A stretch of DNA of 64,000 bases, taken from the NCBI RefSeq assembly GCF_017826695.1, contig NZ_JAFFZW010000001.1, forward strand, positions 806,001-870,000. The letters are read 5' to 3'. Below are positions 27,861 through 37,153 of the stretch, in pieces. The translations under genes were made by a program, and so were the position numbers. The DNA is from Pseudomonas alliivorans (GTDB lineage: Bacteria > Pseudomonadota > Gammaproteobacteria > Pseudomonadales > Pseudomonadaceae). Numbering within the stretch: position 1 is the first letter of the stretch; each line of letters opens with the position of its first letter. Below the pieces are notes generated by a model. That model saw nothing but the letters and a program-made list of their open reading frames with translations. It ran no database searches and had not been told where the DNA came from.

Positions 27861-28741
27861 CGTGTGGCCTCCCCGGTGTCTTCGATGATCGACACCGTCG
27901 CAGTGCGCCCGGCGATCATGCGGAAATCCTTCGGCACATCGTCAAAGGCAATACGCACCGGAATGCGCTGGGCCAGCCGCACCCAACTGAAGGCCGGGTT
28001 GACGTTGGGCAGCAGGTTCGAGCCGCTGGTACGGTCGCGGTCTTCGATGCCGGCGACGATGCTGACCACGTGACCGGTCAGCCGCGCGTTGTCTCCAATG
28101 ACCCGAATGTCCACGCCCTGGCCGACATGAATGCCATCGAGTTTGGTTTCTTCGAAGTAGCCGTCAATGTGGAACGAGGCGGTATCCACCACCGACAACA
28201 CCGGGCGTCCGGCACTGACGAACTCATGCTCGCGTGGAGCACGGTCGTTGAGATAGCCGGCCACCGGGCTCCTGATCACCGAGCGGTCCAGGTTCAGTTG
28301 CGCGGCGTCCACCGCCACACGGGCCTCGCCCAGCGCCGATAATGCACGCGCTTCGCGGGACTGGCTTTCTTCCAGTTGCTCGCGTGCCACGAGATTGCCG
28401 AGCCCACGGTTACGCTTGTTCTCGCGGCGCGCCTGTTCCCAGGTTTCCTGGCGTTCGGCGACGGTGGCCTGGGCCTGGCGCAAGGCCAGTCGGAAGCGAT
28501 CCTGATCGATGGTGAACAACACTTGGCCTTTTTGCACCGGCTGGTTGTCGGTGACCTCGACCTTCTGGATCAGCCCGGACACGTCCGGAGCGATCTGTAC
28601 GATGTCAGCGCGAATGTGCCCGTCGCGGGTCCAGGGTGCATACATGTAGTACATCACCATGCGCCAGACGACGACGGCGGCCAGCGTCACCACCAGCAGG
28701 GTCAGGACCACGCGGCCCAGAGTCAGTATCGGTTTTTTCAT
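27857..28741 (-). CDS. HlyD-family periplasmic adaptor (AaeA/EmrA type)
   Basis: A 294-aa membrane fusion protein: one N-terminal helix (VVLTLLVVTLAAVVVWRMV), a lipoyl-type half motif APDVSGLIQKVEVTDNQPVQKGQVL, a short coiled-coil hairpin, and the second half VIRSPVAGYLNDRAPREHEFV. It bridges the FUSC membrane protein and the outer-membrane duct. I chose the ATG at 28741, which overlaps the DUF1656 stop, rather than the 73-codon-longer frame that would cover the whole small gene. Confidence 0.92.
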   Translation of the reverse strand: MKKPILTLGRVVLTLLVVTLAAVVVWRMVMYYMYAPWTRDGHIRADIVQIAPDVSGLIQKVEVTDNQPVQKGQVLFTIDQDRFRLALRQAQATVAERQETWEQARRENKRNRGLGNLVAREQLEESQSREARALSALGEARVAVDAAQLNLDRSVIRSPVAGYLNDRAPREHEFVSAGRPVLSVVDTASFHIDGYFEETKLDGIHVGQGVDIRVIGDNARLTGHVVSIVAGIEDRDRTSGSNLLPNVNPAFSWVRLAQRIPVRIAFDDVPKDFRMIAGRTATVSIIEDTGEATR

Positions 28742-28947
28742 GTCATCAGGTATCGACTGAGAGTATCCACGGCGCCGAGCAACAAAGCGTATAGACCTAC
28801 GTTGAACAAAGCCCGGTGCCAGACCAGGCGGTAGAAGTGGGCGCGCGACAGCACAGCATGCACGCCGAGAAATATGAGATAGGCGATGCCCATCATGGCC
28901 AGAAAGGTGGGAATAAAGATCCCGCTGACGTCCAGATCGCCGATCAT
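28738..28947 (-). CDS. DUF1656 small membrane protein (AaeX-like)
   Basis: A 69-aa protein with two transmembrane helices (IFIPTFLAMMGIAYLIFLGV and ALFNVGLYALLLGAVDTL) in the typical DUF1656 layout. It is nearly always found between FUSC and HlyD genes in aromatic acid efflux operons of the aaeXAB type. It overlaps both neighbours by 4 nt. Confidence 0.92.
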   Translation of the reverse strand: MIGDLDVSGIFIPTFLAMMGIAYLIFLGVHAVLSRAHFYRLVWHRALFNVGLYALLLGAVDTLSRYLMT

Positions 28948-31031
28948 AAAGGCGCTCCATCGATGTTGTGCGGCAGTTGTTCGGTCAGCTCGTCGGCCAC
29001 GGTAACGATCTCCACACCCGGCAGCAGAGCCAGACGCAGGCCGCTGAGCGCGTGTAGCAGGTGGACGCGGGCCGGGTCGTTGCTCATGTCCTGATCGGTC
29101 AGCGAGCGACGTGCGCGGTCCATGAGTATCAGCAGGCCCCGTGGTGCAGGCAGACGCTCGCCAGCCCTGGTGCAGTGCCGGAAATAGCCGCTGACTTCGT
29201 CGATCACCTGGCGCAATAACACCTGAGCCTGTGGCGTCGCGCGGCGGGTGTAGGCGAGCAGGTCGAGCATATTCAACGCGACGCGCAGTTCACGCAGCGC
29301 GATGCCGGTGTCCTGCGCGGTCAGCGTCAGGCGCGGCAGTTGCTGCATCAGACGATCAAGCATCTGCACGCCCATGCGCCGGTGTTCGGCCAGGGTCGAG
29401 TCTTCGCTGAGGCTGGCGATGTCGCGCCAGCTGAAGCGGGTCAGGCGCTTGACTGCCAGGTCCACACCGAACGGACGGAACACCAGGGTCCAGATAAAGG
29501 CAAACAGCAGACCTGCGGGCCCGGCCAGATTGGAGTTGAGGAAATTCAGAAAGTCCGCATCGTAGGCGCTCTGGATGCTGATGAAAGACGAGGTGTTGAC
29601 GATGGTCAGCAGCGTCCCCAGAAAGAAGCGCGGCTGTACGGTCAGCGTACCTACGCAGATGAAGGGCACCGAAAACGCCAGCACCAGCATCGGAAAGTCA
29701 TGCAGGTTGGGCAGCACCACGAACAGGTACAGGCTGGCGAATACCACCGACAGCATGGTCCAGAAAAAGAACCGATAGATCTGCGGCGCAGGGTCGTCCA
29801 TGGCGGCGAAGAAGCTGCACGACACGGCGGCCAGTGCCACGGCACTTGCGCCATCCTTCCACCCCAGCAGAATCCACAGCACTGAAGCGACGATGATCGC
29901 CAGCACGGTCGAGGCCACGGAATACAGCATCAGGCCACGGTCGAGAAAAGGTGTCAGCCGACCCAGACGCCAGTGGCGGTACACCGCGCGCCATTGCGAT
30001 TGATCGTCGGTCTTGATCGCATATTGCAAGGAGCGGCAGTCCTGCCACAGGTCGATCCATTCGCCCAGCCGGAATAGCACGTTGGACAGCAGCAGCTGAT
30101 CGCGGTCGTCCAGTTGGGCGGAGTTCGGCTGCAGATGCTCCATGGATCGATGCAATTGCTGCCATTGTTCCAGTTGTGGACCGTTGGCGGTGTCGGCCAG
30201 CCAGTCGCGGGTTTGCAGTAGCAGGGGCGACAGGCTGGCGAGCAGCTCCGGCGTGCGCCGTTCCAGCGCCCACAGCGCGTCGTCGAGGGCGTCGATGACC
30301 GGCAGCAGATGAATCATGCGGCCGCGCAGTTCGTGGGCATTGCGCACGGTCTGTCTACGGGCACCTTCGTGGCTCAATTGGCCAATCATCATTTCCAGCG
30401 AGTTGAAGCTGCCAACCATCGAGTTGCGCAGTGTGCCGATCTCTTCAGGCTGGCAGGTGCGGCTGAGGAAGTGTTCGCTGTAGCTCGCAGCATCGCTGAA
30501 CCACTTTTCCGTGGTCGCCTGAAACACCGGGGCCAGGCGTCTTGGCCAGAACATCGCACCGACCACGGCGGCGCAGATGATGCCCAGAAAGATCTCTTCG
30601 GTCCGCGACACCGCGATCTCGAACACCGCCTGCGGGTTGTCCACCACGGGTAGCGAGATCAACGGCAGGGTGTAACCCGCCAGCATCAGCGCGTAGCTGT
30701 TGGCCGTGCGCAGGTGCAGGGACAGAAACAGCAGCGTGCCGGTCCATAACCCGACCACCACTGCCAGCAGGAACGGCGTCTGGACGAACATCGGCACCAG
30801 CAGCACCGACGCCGCAGCGCCTGCCAGCGTACCGGCAGCGCGATACAGCGCCTTGGAGCTGGTCGGGCCCACGAACGGGCTGGACACGATGTAGACGGTG
30901 GCCATGGCCCAGTAGGGGCGCGGCATTTCCATCAGCAACGCAATATAGAGGGCCAGCATCGAGGCGCCGAAGGTGCGTACGCCATAGAACCAGTCGCGTG
31001 CCGGCGGCACACTGGAGAAGAAGCCCTTCAT
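28944..31031 (-). CDS. FUSC family inner-membrane efflux protein (AaeB-like)
   Basis: A 695-aa protein with two blocks of about five transmembrane helices separated by large cytoplasmic regions, as in FUSC/AaeB pumps. The N-terminal PRYWA-like segment (MEMPRPYWAMATVYIVSSPFVGPTSSKALYR) is characteristic. The E. coli homologue exports p-hydroxybenzoate and related aromatic acids. It overlaps marR by 4 nt upstream and DUF1656 by 4 nt downstream. Confidence 0.9.
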   Translation of the reverse strand: MKGFFSSVPPARDWFYGVRTFGASMLALYIALLMEMPRPYWAMATVYIVSSPFVGPTSSKALYRAAGTLAGAAASVLLVPMFVQTPFLLAVVVGLWTGTLLFLSLHLRTANSYALMLAGYTLPLISLPVVDNPQAVFEIAVSRTEEIFLGIICAAVVGAMFWPRRLAPVFQATTEKWFSDAASYSEHFLSRTCQPEEIGTLRNSMVGSFNSLEMMIGQLSHEGARRQTVRNAHELRGRMIHLLPVIDALDDALWALERRTPELLASLSPLLLQTRDWLADTANGPQLEQWQQLHRSMEHLQPNSAQLDDRDQLLLSNVLFRLGEWIDLWQDCRSLQYAIKTDDQSQWRAVYRHWRLGRLTPFLDRGLMLYSVASTVLAIIVASVLWILLGWKDGASAVALAAVSCSFFAAMDDPAPQIYRFFFWTMLSVVFASLYLFVVLPNLHDFPMLVLAFSVPFICVGTLTVQPRFFLGTLLTIVNTSSFISIQSAYDADFLNFLNSNLAGPAGLLFAFIWTLVFRPFGVDLAVKRLTRFSWRDIASLSEDSTLAEHRRMGVQMLDRLMQQLPRLTLTAQDTGIALRELRVALNMLDLLAYTRRATPQAQVLLRQVIDEVSGYFRHCTRAGERLPAPRGLLILMDRARRSLTDQDMSNDPARVHLLHALSGLRLALLPGVEIVTVADELTEQLPHNIDGAPL

Positions 31032-31480
31032 GCCTGCGCCCCGTTATCAGCGTGTCCGGCTTCGGAAAACGCCTGGAACACCCGTAGTGCCGCGTCAAGG
31101 TCTTCAGGGTCGAGGTTCTTCAGAACGTCGGCACGCAAGCGCGTCAGCTCGGTTTCAATCGAGCCGGCCAACTCGCGGCCCTTGTCGGTCAGGCTCAGGG
31201 CTTTGGCACGACGGTCGTTGGGGTCTTCGGTGCGGCGGACGATACCGGCCTTGCACAACTGATCCAGCAGGCGGACCAGGGTCGGGCTTTCCATTCCTGC
31301 GGCATGCGCCACTTTGACCTGATGCACGCCATCTCCCAACCGCGCAATGGCCAGCAAGGGCCCCGCGCAGGCTTCGGAAATACCGTAGGTGATCAGCGTG
31401 GTCTGGCAGTTGCGTCGCCAGTGGCGTGATGCCGCAACCAGACCGCTGCTGATCGCCCTGTGAAGCGCATCGACAGACAT
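31028..31480 (-). CDS. MarR-family transcriptional regulator
   Basis: A 150-aa winged-helix regulator: VKVAHAAGMESPTLVRLLDQLCKAGIVRRTEDPNDRRAKALSLTDKGR is the full MarR wing with the DxRxxxxxLT motif. It is the first gene of the efflux operon and probably represses it, responding to an aromatic ligand. The ATG at 31480 has AGG 9 nt upstream; a TTG nine bases earlier is less likely. A strong inverted repeat lies about 45 nt upstream. Confidence 0.9.
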   Translation of the reverse strand: MSVDALHRAISSGLVAASRHWRRNCQTTLITYGISEACAGPLLAIARLGDGVHQVKVAHAAGMESPTLVRLLDQLCKAGIVRRTEDPNDRRAKALSLTDKGRELAGSIETELTRLRADVLKNLDPEDLDAALRVFQAFSEAGHADNGAQA

Positions 31481-32023
31481 GGAAAACAACCTGAAATTTA
31501 GTTAGGAGCGATATTGTTAGCGAGGATATTAGTAGCTTGCTAACTAATATCCCGTAACAACTTGTTTCAGTCAACCTCGAATCGCTCAGCGGTGCCTTGC
31601 AGATTCTCAAGGCCTCTGGGATGTGATGTCGGTCGCAATACAGCGATAAACGGTCGTGCGTAGTAAGCCAAACCCGGGAAAAGTTCCTCTTTTATAAAAA
31701 TAATACCTACCGTTCGTCGGTAAGTAGCTTGGCCGACAATCGATTTTCGAGGTCCTCCTTCAAAAAAATGACGCCTTGTCGAAATGACAAGGTCCGCTCA
31801 GACCGATGCGTTCAGCTCAAAGATGGCAAATGGCTCTCTTCTCAAAATTGACATCAAAATAGTGGCTTCAGCCATAATTTGACGTTTTATTGGCGCCAAT
31901 GCTTTGTCGATGTTGTTTAAAAAATAAACGATTCAGCCGATAGTCTGGTTGAACCGAACGGGCCAGAGCGCCCGTTCCAGAGCCCTTCTGCTGATGCGCG
32001 ACGCGCACCTTGCGAGCAACGCC
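31481..32023. other. AT-rich divergent control region between marR and the alginate lyase gene
   Basis: About 540 nt without a convincing gene. It contains four separate dyad symmetries: the MarR-operator candidate at 31525-31551, ACCTACCG-TTCGT-CGGTAAGT at 31705-31725, CCTTGTC-GAAAT-GACAAGG at 31774-31792, and ATTGGCGCCAAT at 31889-31900. A TTGACA near 31848 could be a rightward -35, but its spacing to CATAAT is 19 nt. The density of palindromes suggests several regulators. Confidence 0.5.
31525..31551. promoter_or_regulatory. Candidate MarR operator (inverted repeat)
   Basis: GATATTAGT (31525-31533) and ACTAATATC (31543-31551) form a perfect 9-bp inverted repeat with an inner TAGC/GCTA. 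The half-spacing and AT-rich composition suit a MarR dimer, and it lies where the promoter of the marR operon must be. Autoregulation is inferred. Confidence 0.65.
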
Positions 32024-32689
32024 ATGATCGATCTTGCCACCTGGAATCTGTCCGTCCCCGTCGGGACGCCCGCGACCATCATCGAAACCCCGAAACTGAT
32101 GAAGGGTTATCAGGATGGTTATTTTCGCTCCGGCGATACACTGTTCTTCTGGGCGCCTGTGACGGGTTCTACAACAGAGAACGCCAAGTACCCCCGTTCC
32201 GAGCTGCGCGAAACGACGTCTGATGGCAGGGCGTTCAACTGGAACTACTCCAGCGCCGACAATTTTCTGCGTGCCACGCTGGAAGTCGACCAGGTGCCGT
32301 CCAGCGGCAAGATCGTGATCGGCCAGATCCATTGCTACCAGAGCACCGAGCCGCTGCTGAAAGTGGAGTATCAGTACAAGGAGAAATTGCAGACCGGCAA
32401 CATCGTCGCCAAGTTTCGCCGTACCCCGGACTCGGAAATCGAAGTCATCACGATTGCCCAGGGCGTGCCGCTCAATCACCGGTTCAACTACGCGATCAAC
32501 CTGTCGCCGTCGGGAGATCTGACCGTCAACGCCTTCGATGCTGTCTGGGTGGCCAAGCTCGATTCGGCGTGGAGCACCAAGCTGTTCTACTTCAAGGCCG
32601 GGGTCTACACCCAGGACAACACCGGTTACACCACTGAGGGCGGTTCGGCGACGTTCTACAAGCTGGCCATTGCCCACGAGAAGAAATGA
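32024..32689 (+). CDS. Polysaccharide lyase family 7 (alginate lyase)
   Basis: A 221-aa single-domain PL7 lyase that cleaves alginate (mannuronate/guluronate) by beta-elimination. The three PL7 signatures are present: RSELRE (58-63), QIH (101-103) and YFKAGVYTQ near residue 195. I saw no signal peptide with this start. Earlier in-frame starts add up to 25 residues that are also not a clear signal, so location is uncertain. The ATG at 32024 matches the MxDLxTWNL start usual in pseudomonads. It stands alone, converging on the sensor kinase gene with 18 nt between stop codons. Confidence 0.88.
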   Translation: MIDLATWNLSVPVGTPATIIETPKLMKGYQDGYFRSGDTLFFWAPVTGSTTENAKYPRSELRETTSDGRAFNWNYSSADNFLRATLEVDQVPSSGKIVIGQIHCYQSTEPLLKVEYQYKEKLQTGNIVAKFRRTPDSEIEVITIAQGVPLNHRFNYAINLSPSGDLTVNAFDAVWVAKLDSAWSTKLFYFKAGVYTQDNTGYTTEGGSATFYKLAIAHEKK

Positions 32690-32707
32690 TCCGGCTGGCA
32701 GGTCCCG

Positions 32708-34102
32708 TCACGTCGCCGGAAATATCAGGCTGAAACAGATACGCCCGGCGGCGGGTTGCGCAACCTCGGCCCGACCGCCGTGCAGGTGCATGATCGCGGC
32801 CACGATGGCCAGCCCCAGACCGTTGGAGTCCGAGCGTTGATGGCGTGAGGCATCACCGCGATAGAAACGGTCGAACAGGCGCGTCAGGCTGGCGTGCGGC
32901 AGGTCCGGCCCCTGATTTTCCACGTCGATTTTCCAGTGTCCTTCGAGCGCAGCAACGCGCATCAGGACCTCGCTGTTCTCGTCTGCATAGCGGATGGCAT
33001 TGGCGACCAGATTGCTCAACGCGCGGCGCAGCAGAATGGGGTCGGCCTGCACGGTGCCCTGACCACTGGGCGTCAGGATCATGTTGCGTTCTTCGGCCAG
33101 CCCTTCGAAATAGCCCGCCACTCGGTGCAGCTCAACGTTCAGGTCCAGCGGTTTGCGCTCCAGCGCAGACTGGGCTTCGTCGGCCCGGGCCAGAAACAGG
33201 ATGCTTTCCACCAGCCGTGAGATCCGTTCCAGCTCTTCCAGGTTGGAGGCCAGCAACGCCTGATACTCGTCGGCACTGCGGTTCTGGCGCAATGCGACCT
33301 GGCAATGGCCCATCAGCGATCCCACCGGCGTGCGGATCTCGTGGGCCAGATCGGCGGAAAACTGGGTCAGGCGACGATAGCCGTCATCCAGGCGGTCGAG
33401 CATGGCATTGAACGCATCGCTCAGTTGTTGCAGTTCGACGGGAGTGTCCTGGCTGTCCAGTCGGCTGTGCAGGCTGGCGGGGGTGATGGCAGCGGCATGC
33501 GCGGCCATTCTGCGCAGTGGCCGCAGACCGCGCCGAAGCAGCACATAGCCGAGCAGGGCGGTGACCAGAAAGGCCAGCGCCACGGCCGCATAGATACGCT
33601 CGCGGAACGTCGCGAGCATGGCCATTTCCTTGACCATCAGGTGCGCGGCCTGCAAGCGCACCTCAACGCCATTGGACATCACTTGAACAGCCGCCGCACG
33701 CAAGGGCACGCCTTGCAGGCTCATGCCGCTTCGCAAGTCTTCGGCACGCAACGGCTGATCCTGGGCCACGGTCGGCAGCTCCGGCAATGGCGCACGTTGC
33801 GGGTTGACCGAGATCACCGGCGGCTTGCCCGGTTCGCCAATGATGAAGATGTCTTCCTCGCTGTCGAGCATGTTCTCGAACAGTTGCGGGCTGCCCTTGA
33901 GGTTGTCCATGGTCAGGTCGTAGCGCAGCAGTTTGCGAAAGTGATCCAGACGCGCCAGCACGGCATGGTCGGAGCGCTGCATCACGGTCTGTTCGATTGA
34001 TCGATACAGGTAAAGTCCGGCACCGCCGACCGTGAGCATCGCCACCAGCGCAAACGCCAGGGTCGAGCGCAGGGTCAGGGAAGGTTGGCGTCTGCGCTGC
34101 AT
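32708..34102 (-). CDS. Heavy-metal-type sensor histidine kinase (CusS/CopS/HprS-like)
   Basis: A 464-aa membrane kinase: TM1 ([21 protein letters not shown]), a periplasmic sensor of about 135 residues, TM2 ([18 protein letters not shown]), HAMP, H-box His254 ([11 protein letters not shown]), N-box ([12 protein letters not shown]) and G-boxes (NGLGLAIV). It phosphorylates the response regulator encoded directly upstream; the genes overlap by 28 nt. The ATG at 34102 follows AGGTG at a good distance; a GTG five codons earlier is possible. The family senses copper, silver or H2O2. Confidence 0.88.
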   Translation of the reverse strand: MQRRRQPSLTLRSTLAFALVAMLTVGGAGLYLYRSIEQTVMQRSDHAVLARLDHFRKLLRYDLTMDNLKGSPQLFENMLDSEEDIFIIGEPGKPPVISVNPQRAPLPELPTVAQDQPLRAEDLRSGMSLQGVPLRAAAVQVMSNGVEVRLQAAHLMVKEMAMLATFRERIYAAVALAFLVTALLGYVLLRRGLRPLRRMAAHAAAITPASLHSRLDSQDTPVELQQLSDAFNAMLDRLDDGYRRLTQFSADLAHEIRTPVGSLMGHCQVALRQNRSADEYQALLASNLEELERISRLVESILFLARADEAQSALERKPLDLNVELHRVAGYFEGLAEERNMILTPSGQGTVQADPILLRRALSNLVANAIRYADENSEVLMRVAALEGHWKIDVENQGPDLPHASLTRLFDRFYRGDASRHQRSDSNGLGLAIVAAIMHLHGGRAEVAQPAAGRICFSLIFPAT

Positions 34103-34770
34103 GGCCGCACCTCGCACACATAACCGATGCCGCGCACGGTGTGGATGAGCTTGACCGGGTAGGGCAGGTCAATCTTGCTGCGCAGGCGCTTGATGGCGAC
34201 ATCCACGACGTTGGTGTCGCTGTCGAAATTCATGTCCCAGACCTCCGAGGCAATCTGGGTGCGCGACAGCACATCGCCTTCGCGACGCAGGAACAGATGC
34301 AGCAGGGCGAACTCCTTGTTGGTCAGCACGATCACCTGTTGCTGACGCGTGACCCGGCGACGCAGCAGGTCCAGTTCAAGGTCGGCCAGATGAAAATGAT
34401 CGGCTTCGCGCACCACGCCACGGCGCAGGATGGTGCGGATGCGCAGCAGCAGTTCGGTGAACGAGAACGGCTTGACCAGGTAGTCGTCGGCCCCCAGTTC
34501 CAGCCCGCGAATGCGGTCCTGCAATTGATCGCGGGCGGTCAGAAACAGCACCGGTACGTCCTGGCGGGCGCGCAGTACTTCGATGATTTGCCAGCCGTCG
34601 ATGCCGGGCAGCATCACGTCGAGCACAATCAGGTCGTAGCGGTTTTCCAGCGCCAGGTGCAGGCCGTCGGCACCGTGCTGAGTCCAGTCGACTTTATAGC
34701 CGGATTCGCCCAGGCCCTTCTTCAGGTACTCCCCGGTCTTGGTGTCGTCTTCGATCAGAAGGATATGCAT
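34075..34770 (-). CDS. OmpR-family response regulator (CusR/CopR/HprR-like)
   Basis: A 231-aa regulator with receiver domain (acidic pocket EDD at 7-9, phosphorylation site Asp51 in [10 protein letters not shown], Lys in LVKPFSF) and a C-terminal winged helix ([23 protein letters not shown], ending [11 protein letters not shown]). The [20 protein letters not shown] stretch is characteristic of the heavy-metal subgroup. A matching DNA box lies 80 nt upstream in the divergent promoter region. Confidence 0.9.
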   Translation of the reverse strand: MHILLIEDDTKTGEYLKKGLGESGYKVDWTQHGADGLHLALENRYDLIVLDVMLPGIDGWQIIEVLRARQDVPVLFLTARDQLQDRIRGLELGADDYLVKPFSFTELLLRIRTILRRGVVREADHFHLADLELDLLRRRVTRQQQVIVLTNKEFALLHLFLRREGDVLSRTQIASEVWDMNFDSDTNVVDVAIKRLRSKIDLPYPVKLIHTVRGIGYVCEVRPCSADANLP

Positions 34771-34850
34771 CGTGATGTCCGCTACGCTCTGCAGGCGCCC
34801 TCAGCGCGCCGATGCCGAAGTCTAACCAGTTGCCGGGAAGGTGTCCGGCG

Positions 34851-34868
34851 AATGACAAAAATGTCATT
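34851..34868. promoter_or_regulatory. CusR/CopR-like box
   Basis: AATGACA-AAAA-TGTCATT is a perfect inverted repeat that closely matches the E. coli CusR box AAAATGACAANNTTGTCATTTT. It lies between the two-component genes and the divergent cytochrome b / molybdopterin oxidoreductase operon, so it may control both. Confidence 0.75.
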
Positions 34869-34937
34869 GCCCGGTCATTCTGCGGTGCCGGTAGCGGTGT
34901 AAAGATGCGTCCAGACCCCTCTGCCAAGGAATTACCG

Positions 34938-35543
34938 ATGAAGACTGCACTGTCCACAACGTTTGGCCTGCTCCTGCTCAGCGCCGCTGTCATGACTCAG
35001 GCCGCCGACATGCCGGTGGTCAAGCCGATGCGCGGCACCGTCGACAGCCTCCAGGCCGATACGCTGAATTTCACCACTCGCGCCGGTCAGCACCAGAGCA
35101 TTCAGCTGACCGACAAAACCGGTATCCGCCTGGTGTCCAAGGCCGATCTGGAAACCATCAAGGCTGACAGCTTTGTCGGCTCGGCCGCCATCCCACAGGC
35201 CGACGGAACGCTGAAAGCGCTTGAAGTCACGGTGTTCGAAGCCAGCCTGAAGGGCAGCGGCGAAGGTCACTATGGTTGGGAAAACGCCGACGGCAGCACC
35301 GGCACCATGACCAATGGCACCGTCGGCACGCTGTCCAAGGCCAACGGCCGCACACTGACCGTTCAGTACAAGGGCGGCGAGAAGCAGTTAGTGGTGCCGG
35401 AAGACGTGCCGATCGCCTACGTTGAACCGGGCCAGCGCAGCGAGCTGAAAGCCGGTGCGAAGGTCGTGCTGTTCCCGGCCGATGACGGCAAGTCGGCACG
35501 CGGTGTCGCGGTCGGCAAGGACGGCTTCACGCCTCCGATGTAA
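34938..35543 (+). CDS. Periplasmic protein of unknown function
   Basis: A 201-aa protein with a Sec signal (LSTTFGLLLLSAAVMTQAADM). The mature part looks like repeated small beta domains (MRGTVDSLQADTLNFTTRAGQ and NGTVGTLSKANGRTLTVQYKGG), two similar units that may be OB-like. It is rich in Gly and Thr with no cysteines, so it is not a cytochrome. The GTG/ATG upstream extensions lack a signal; the ATG at 34938 gives a proper one. It is first in the operon with the cytochrome b and molybdoenzyme genes and lies next to the metal-type response box. Confidence 0.8.
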   Translation: MKTALSTTFGLLLLSAAVMTQAADMPVVKPMRGTVDSLQADTLNFTTRAGQHQSIQLTDKTGIRLVSKADLETIKADSFVGSAAIPQADGTLKALEVTVFEASLKGSGEGHYGWENADGSTGTMTNGTVGTLSKANGRTLTVQYKGGEKQLVVPEDVPIAYVEPGQRSELKAGAKVVLFPADDGKSARGVAVGKDGFTPPM

Positions 35544-35629
35544 TCACTGCTGACGATGGCAACGGCAGGCGACTTGGGTCGCCTGTCTGCCTTGTCGTTC
35601 TGCATCGCCTCATGTCGAGGAACAACACT

Positions 35630-36250
35630 ATGAAAACCCGCCCGATCCATCCCTGGCCGGTGCGTCTCACGCACTGGATCAACGCCGTGGGCATGGTCTG
35701 CATGTTCATGAGCGGCTGGGCCATCTACAACGCGGCACCCTTGATGCCGTTCACCTTTCCCAAGTCCCTGACTCTCGGCGGCTGGCTGGGCGGTTCCATT
35801 GCCTGGCATTTCGCGGTGATGTGGCTGCTGGTCGTCAACGGCCTGATCTACGTGCTGTACGGCCTGTTCAGTCGGCACTTCAAGCGTGACCTGCTGCCGG
35901 TACGGCCCGGCGACGTGAAGCGCGACGTGGTGGACGCCTTGCGTTTCAAACTGGCTCACATCAAAGGCCAGTACAACGCCGTGCAACGTCTGATGTATTG
36001 GTTGGTGCTCGCCATGGGTGTGCTGGTGGTGGTGTCGGGTCTGGCGCTTTGGAAGCCGGTGCAGTTTCAGGAGCTGGCCAACCTGCTGGGCGGCTATGAC
36101 TTTGCCCGCTGGGTGCACTTCGGCGCCATGACGGCCATCGGCGCGTTTGTGGTCGTCCATTTGGCGCTGGTGTTGCTGGTGCCGCGAACCCTGTTGCCGA
36201 TGATCACCGGCGGCCGCCAGCCGAACGAAGAGGGGGCTGCCAAGCCATGA
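35630..36250 (+). CDS. Cytochrome b561-family membrane protein
   Basis: A 206-aa protein with four transmembrane helices and haem-ligand histidines: WPVRLTHWINA, AWHFAVMWLLV, and HFGAMTAIGAFVVVHLAL. This is the b-type cytochrome that passes quinol electrons to a periplasmic partner, here the molybdopterin oxidoreductase that overlaps it by 4 nt. GAGGA lies about 9 nt before the ATG at 35630. Confidence 0.88.
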   Translation: MKTRPIHPWPVRLTHWINAVGMVCMFMSGWAIYNAAPLMPFTFPKSLTLGGWLGGSIAWHFAVMWLLVVNGLIYVLYGLFSRHFKRDLLPVRPGDVKRDVVDALRFKLAHIKGQYNAVQRLMYWLVLAMGVLVVVSGLALWKPVQFQELANLLGGYDFARWVHFGAMTAIGAFVVVHLALVLLVPRTLLPMITGGRQPNEEGAAKP

Positions 36251-37017
36251 ATGAGCCACGCAAACGTATCACCCAGCGCATTCGGCTGGAGCCTGCGCAA
36301 CAGACGCAATTGATCGACATCCAGCGCCGTTCCTTTTTGCGTGCCGGTCTGACCGTGGGTGCCATGTCGATGCTGACCGGCTGCAACCTGCAGGATGGCG
36401 ATCAGGTCGACAAGGCGCTGTGGGCCATGTCGCGCTGGAACGACCGGGTTCAGGCCTGGCTGTTCAATGGCCAGAAACTGGCACCGACCTACAGCAAGGC
36501 ACAGCTGACCAACCCGTTCCCGTTCAATGCGTTCTACCCCGAATACAACGTGCCCGAGCTTGATCTGGCCGATTACCGCCTGGCGGTGTCCGGGCTGGTG
36601 CGCGACAAGCAGCCCTGGACGATCGAAGCCTTGCGTAAATTGCCGCAGCGCACTGACATCACCCGGTTGATCTGCATTGAAGGTTGGAGCGCGATAGGGC
36701 AGTGGGGCGGCGTGCCGCTGAAGACCTTTCTGGAATACATTGGCGCCGATACCACGGCGCGGTTTGTCGGCTTCAAGTGTGCCGACCGTTATTACTCGAG
36801 CCTGGACATGCCCACCGCGCTGCATCCGCAGACGTTGCTGGCACTGGACTTCGGTGACGTCGCGCTGTCACCCGATTACGGCTACCCGCTGCGCGTGCGT
36901 GTTCCGACCAAGCTGGGCTTCAAGAACCCCAAGCACATCGTCGAGATATTCGTCAGCAATGAGAATCCGGGCGGGTATTGGGAGGATCAGGGGTACAACT
37001 GGTTCAGCGGGATTTGA
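36247..37017 (+). CDS. Tat-exported molybdopterin-dependent oxidoreductase (YedY/sulfite-oxidase fold)
   Basis: A 256-aa enzyme with a twin-arginine signal (IQRRSFLRAGLTVG, Arg27-28) followed by a lipobox-like MLTGC (Cys46), so it may be a Tat lipoprotein. The molybdenum-ligand cysteine is Cys143 in RLICIEGWSAIGQWGG, followed by PLKTFLEYIGADTTARFVGFKCADRYYSSLDM and the C-terminal TKLGFKNPKHI, all typical of the sulfite-oxidase fold. Substrate is unknown; the E. coli relative MsrP reduces methionine sulfoxide. Electron donor is the cytochrome encoded just upstream. Confidence 0.88.
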   Translation: MNEPRKRITQRIRLEPAQQTQLIDIQRRSFLRAGLTVGAMSMLTGCNLQDGDQVDKALWAMSRWNDRVQAWLFNGQKLAPTYSKAQLTNPFPFNAFYPEYNVPELDLADYRLAVSGLVRDKQPWTIEALRKLPQRTDITRLICIEGWSAIGQWGGVPLKTFLEYIGADTTARFVGFKCADRYYSSLDMPTALHPQTLLALDFGDVALSPDYGYPLRVRVPTKLGFKNPKHIVEIFVSNENPGGYWEDQGYNWFSGI

Positions 37018-37153
37018 AGGTGAGGGCTGTGGGGGTGAGCAACGGTTGCGTTCGTGTCGAGCAGGATGCTTACCGATGCGGACCGCTCTCCCTGTCCATA
37101 GGCCCGGGAGACGCGCAAAGGTCATAACGAAAGCGTCTGACTGAATGCATACC

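Noticed and set aside
31774..31792. CCTTGTC-GAAAT-GACAAGG as a leftward terminator
   Set aside because: A T-run follows only after several bases, and no leftward gene lies upstream to terminate; more likely an operator.
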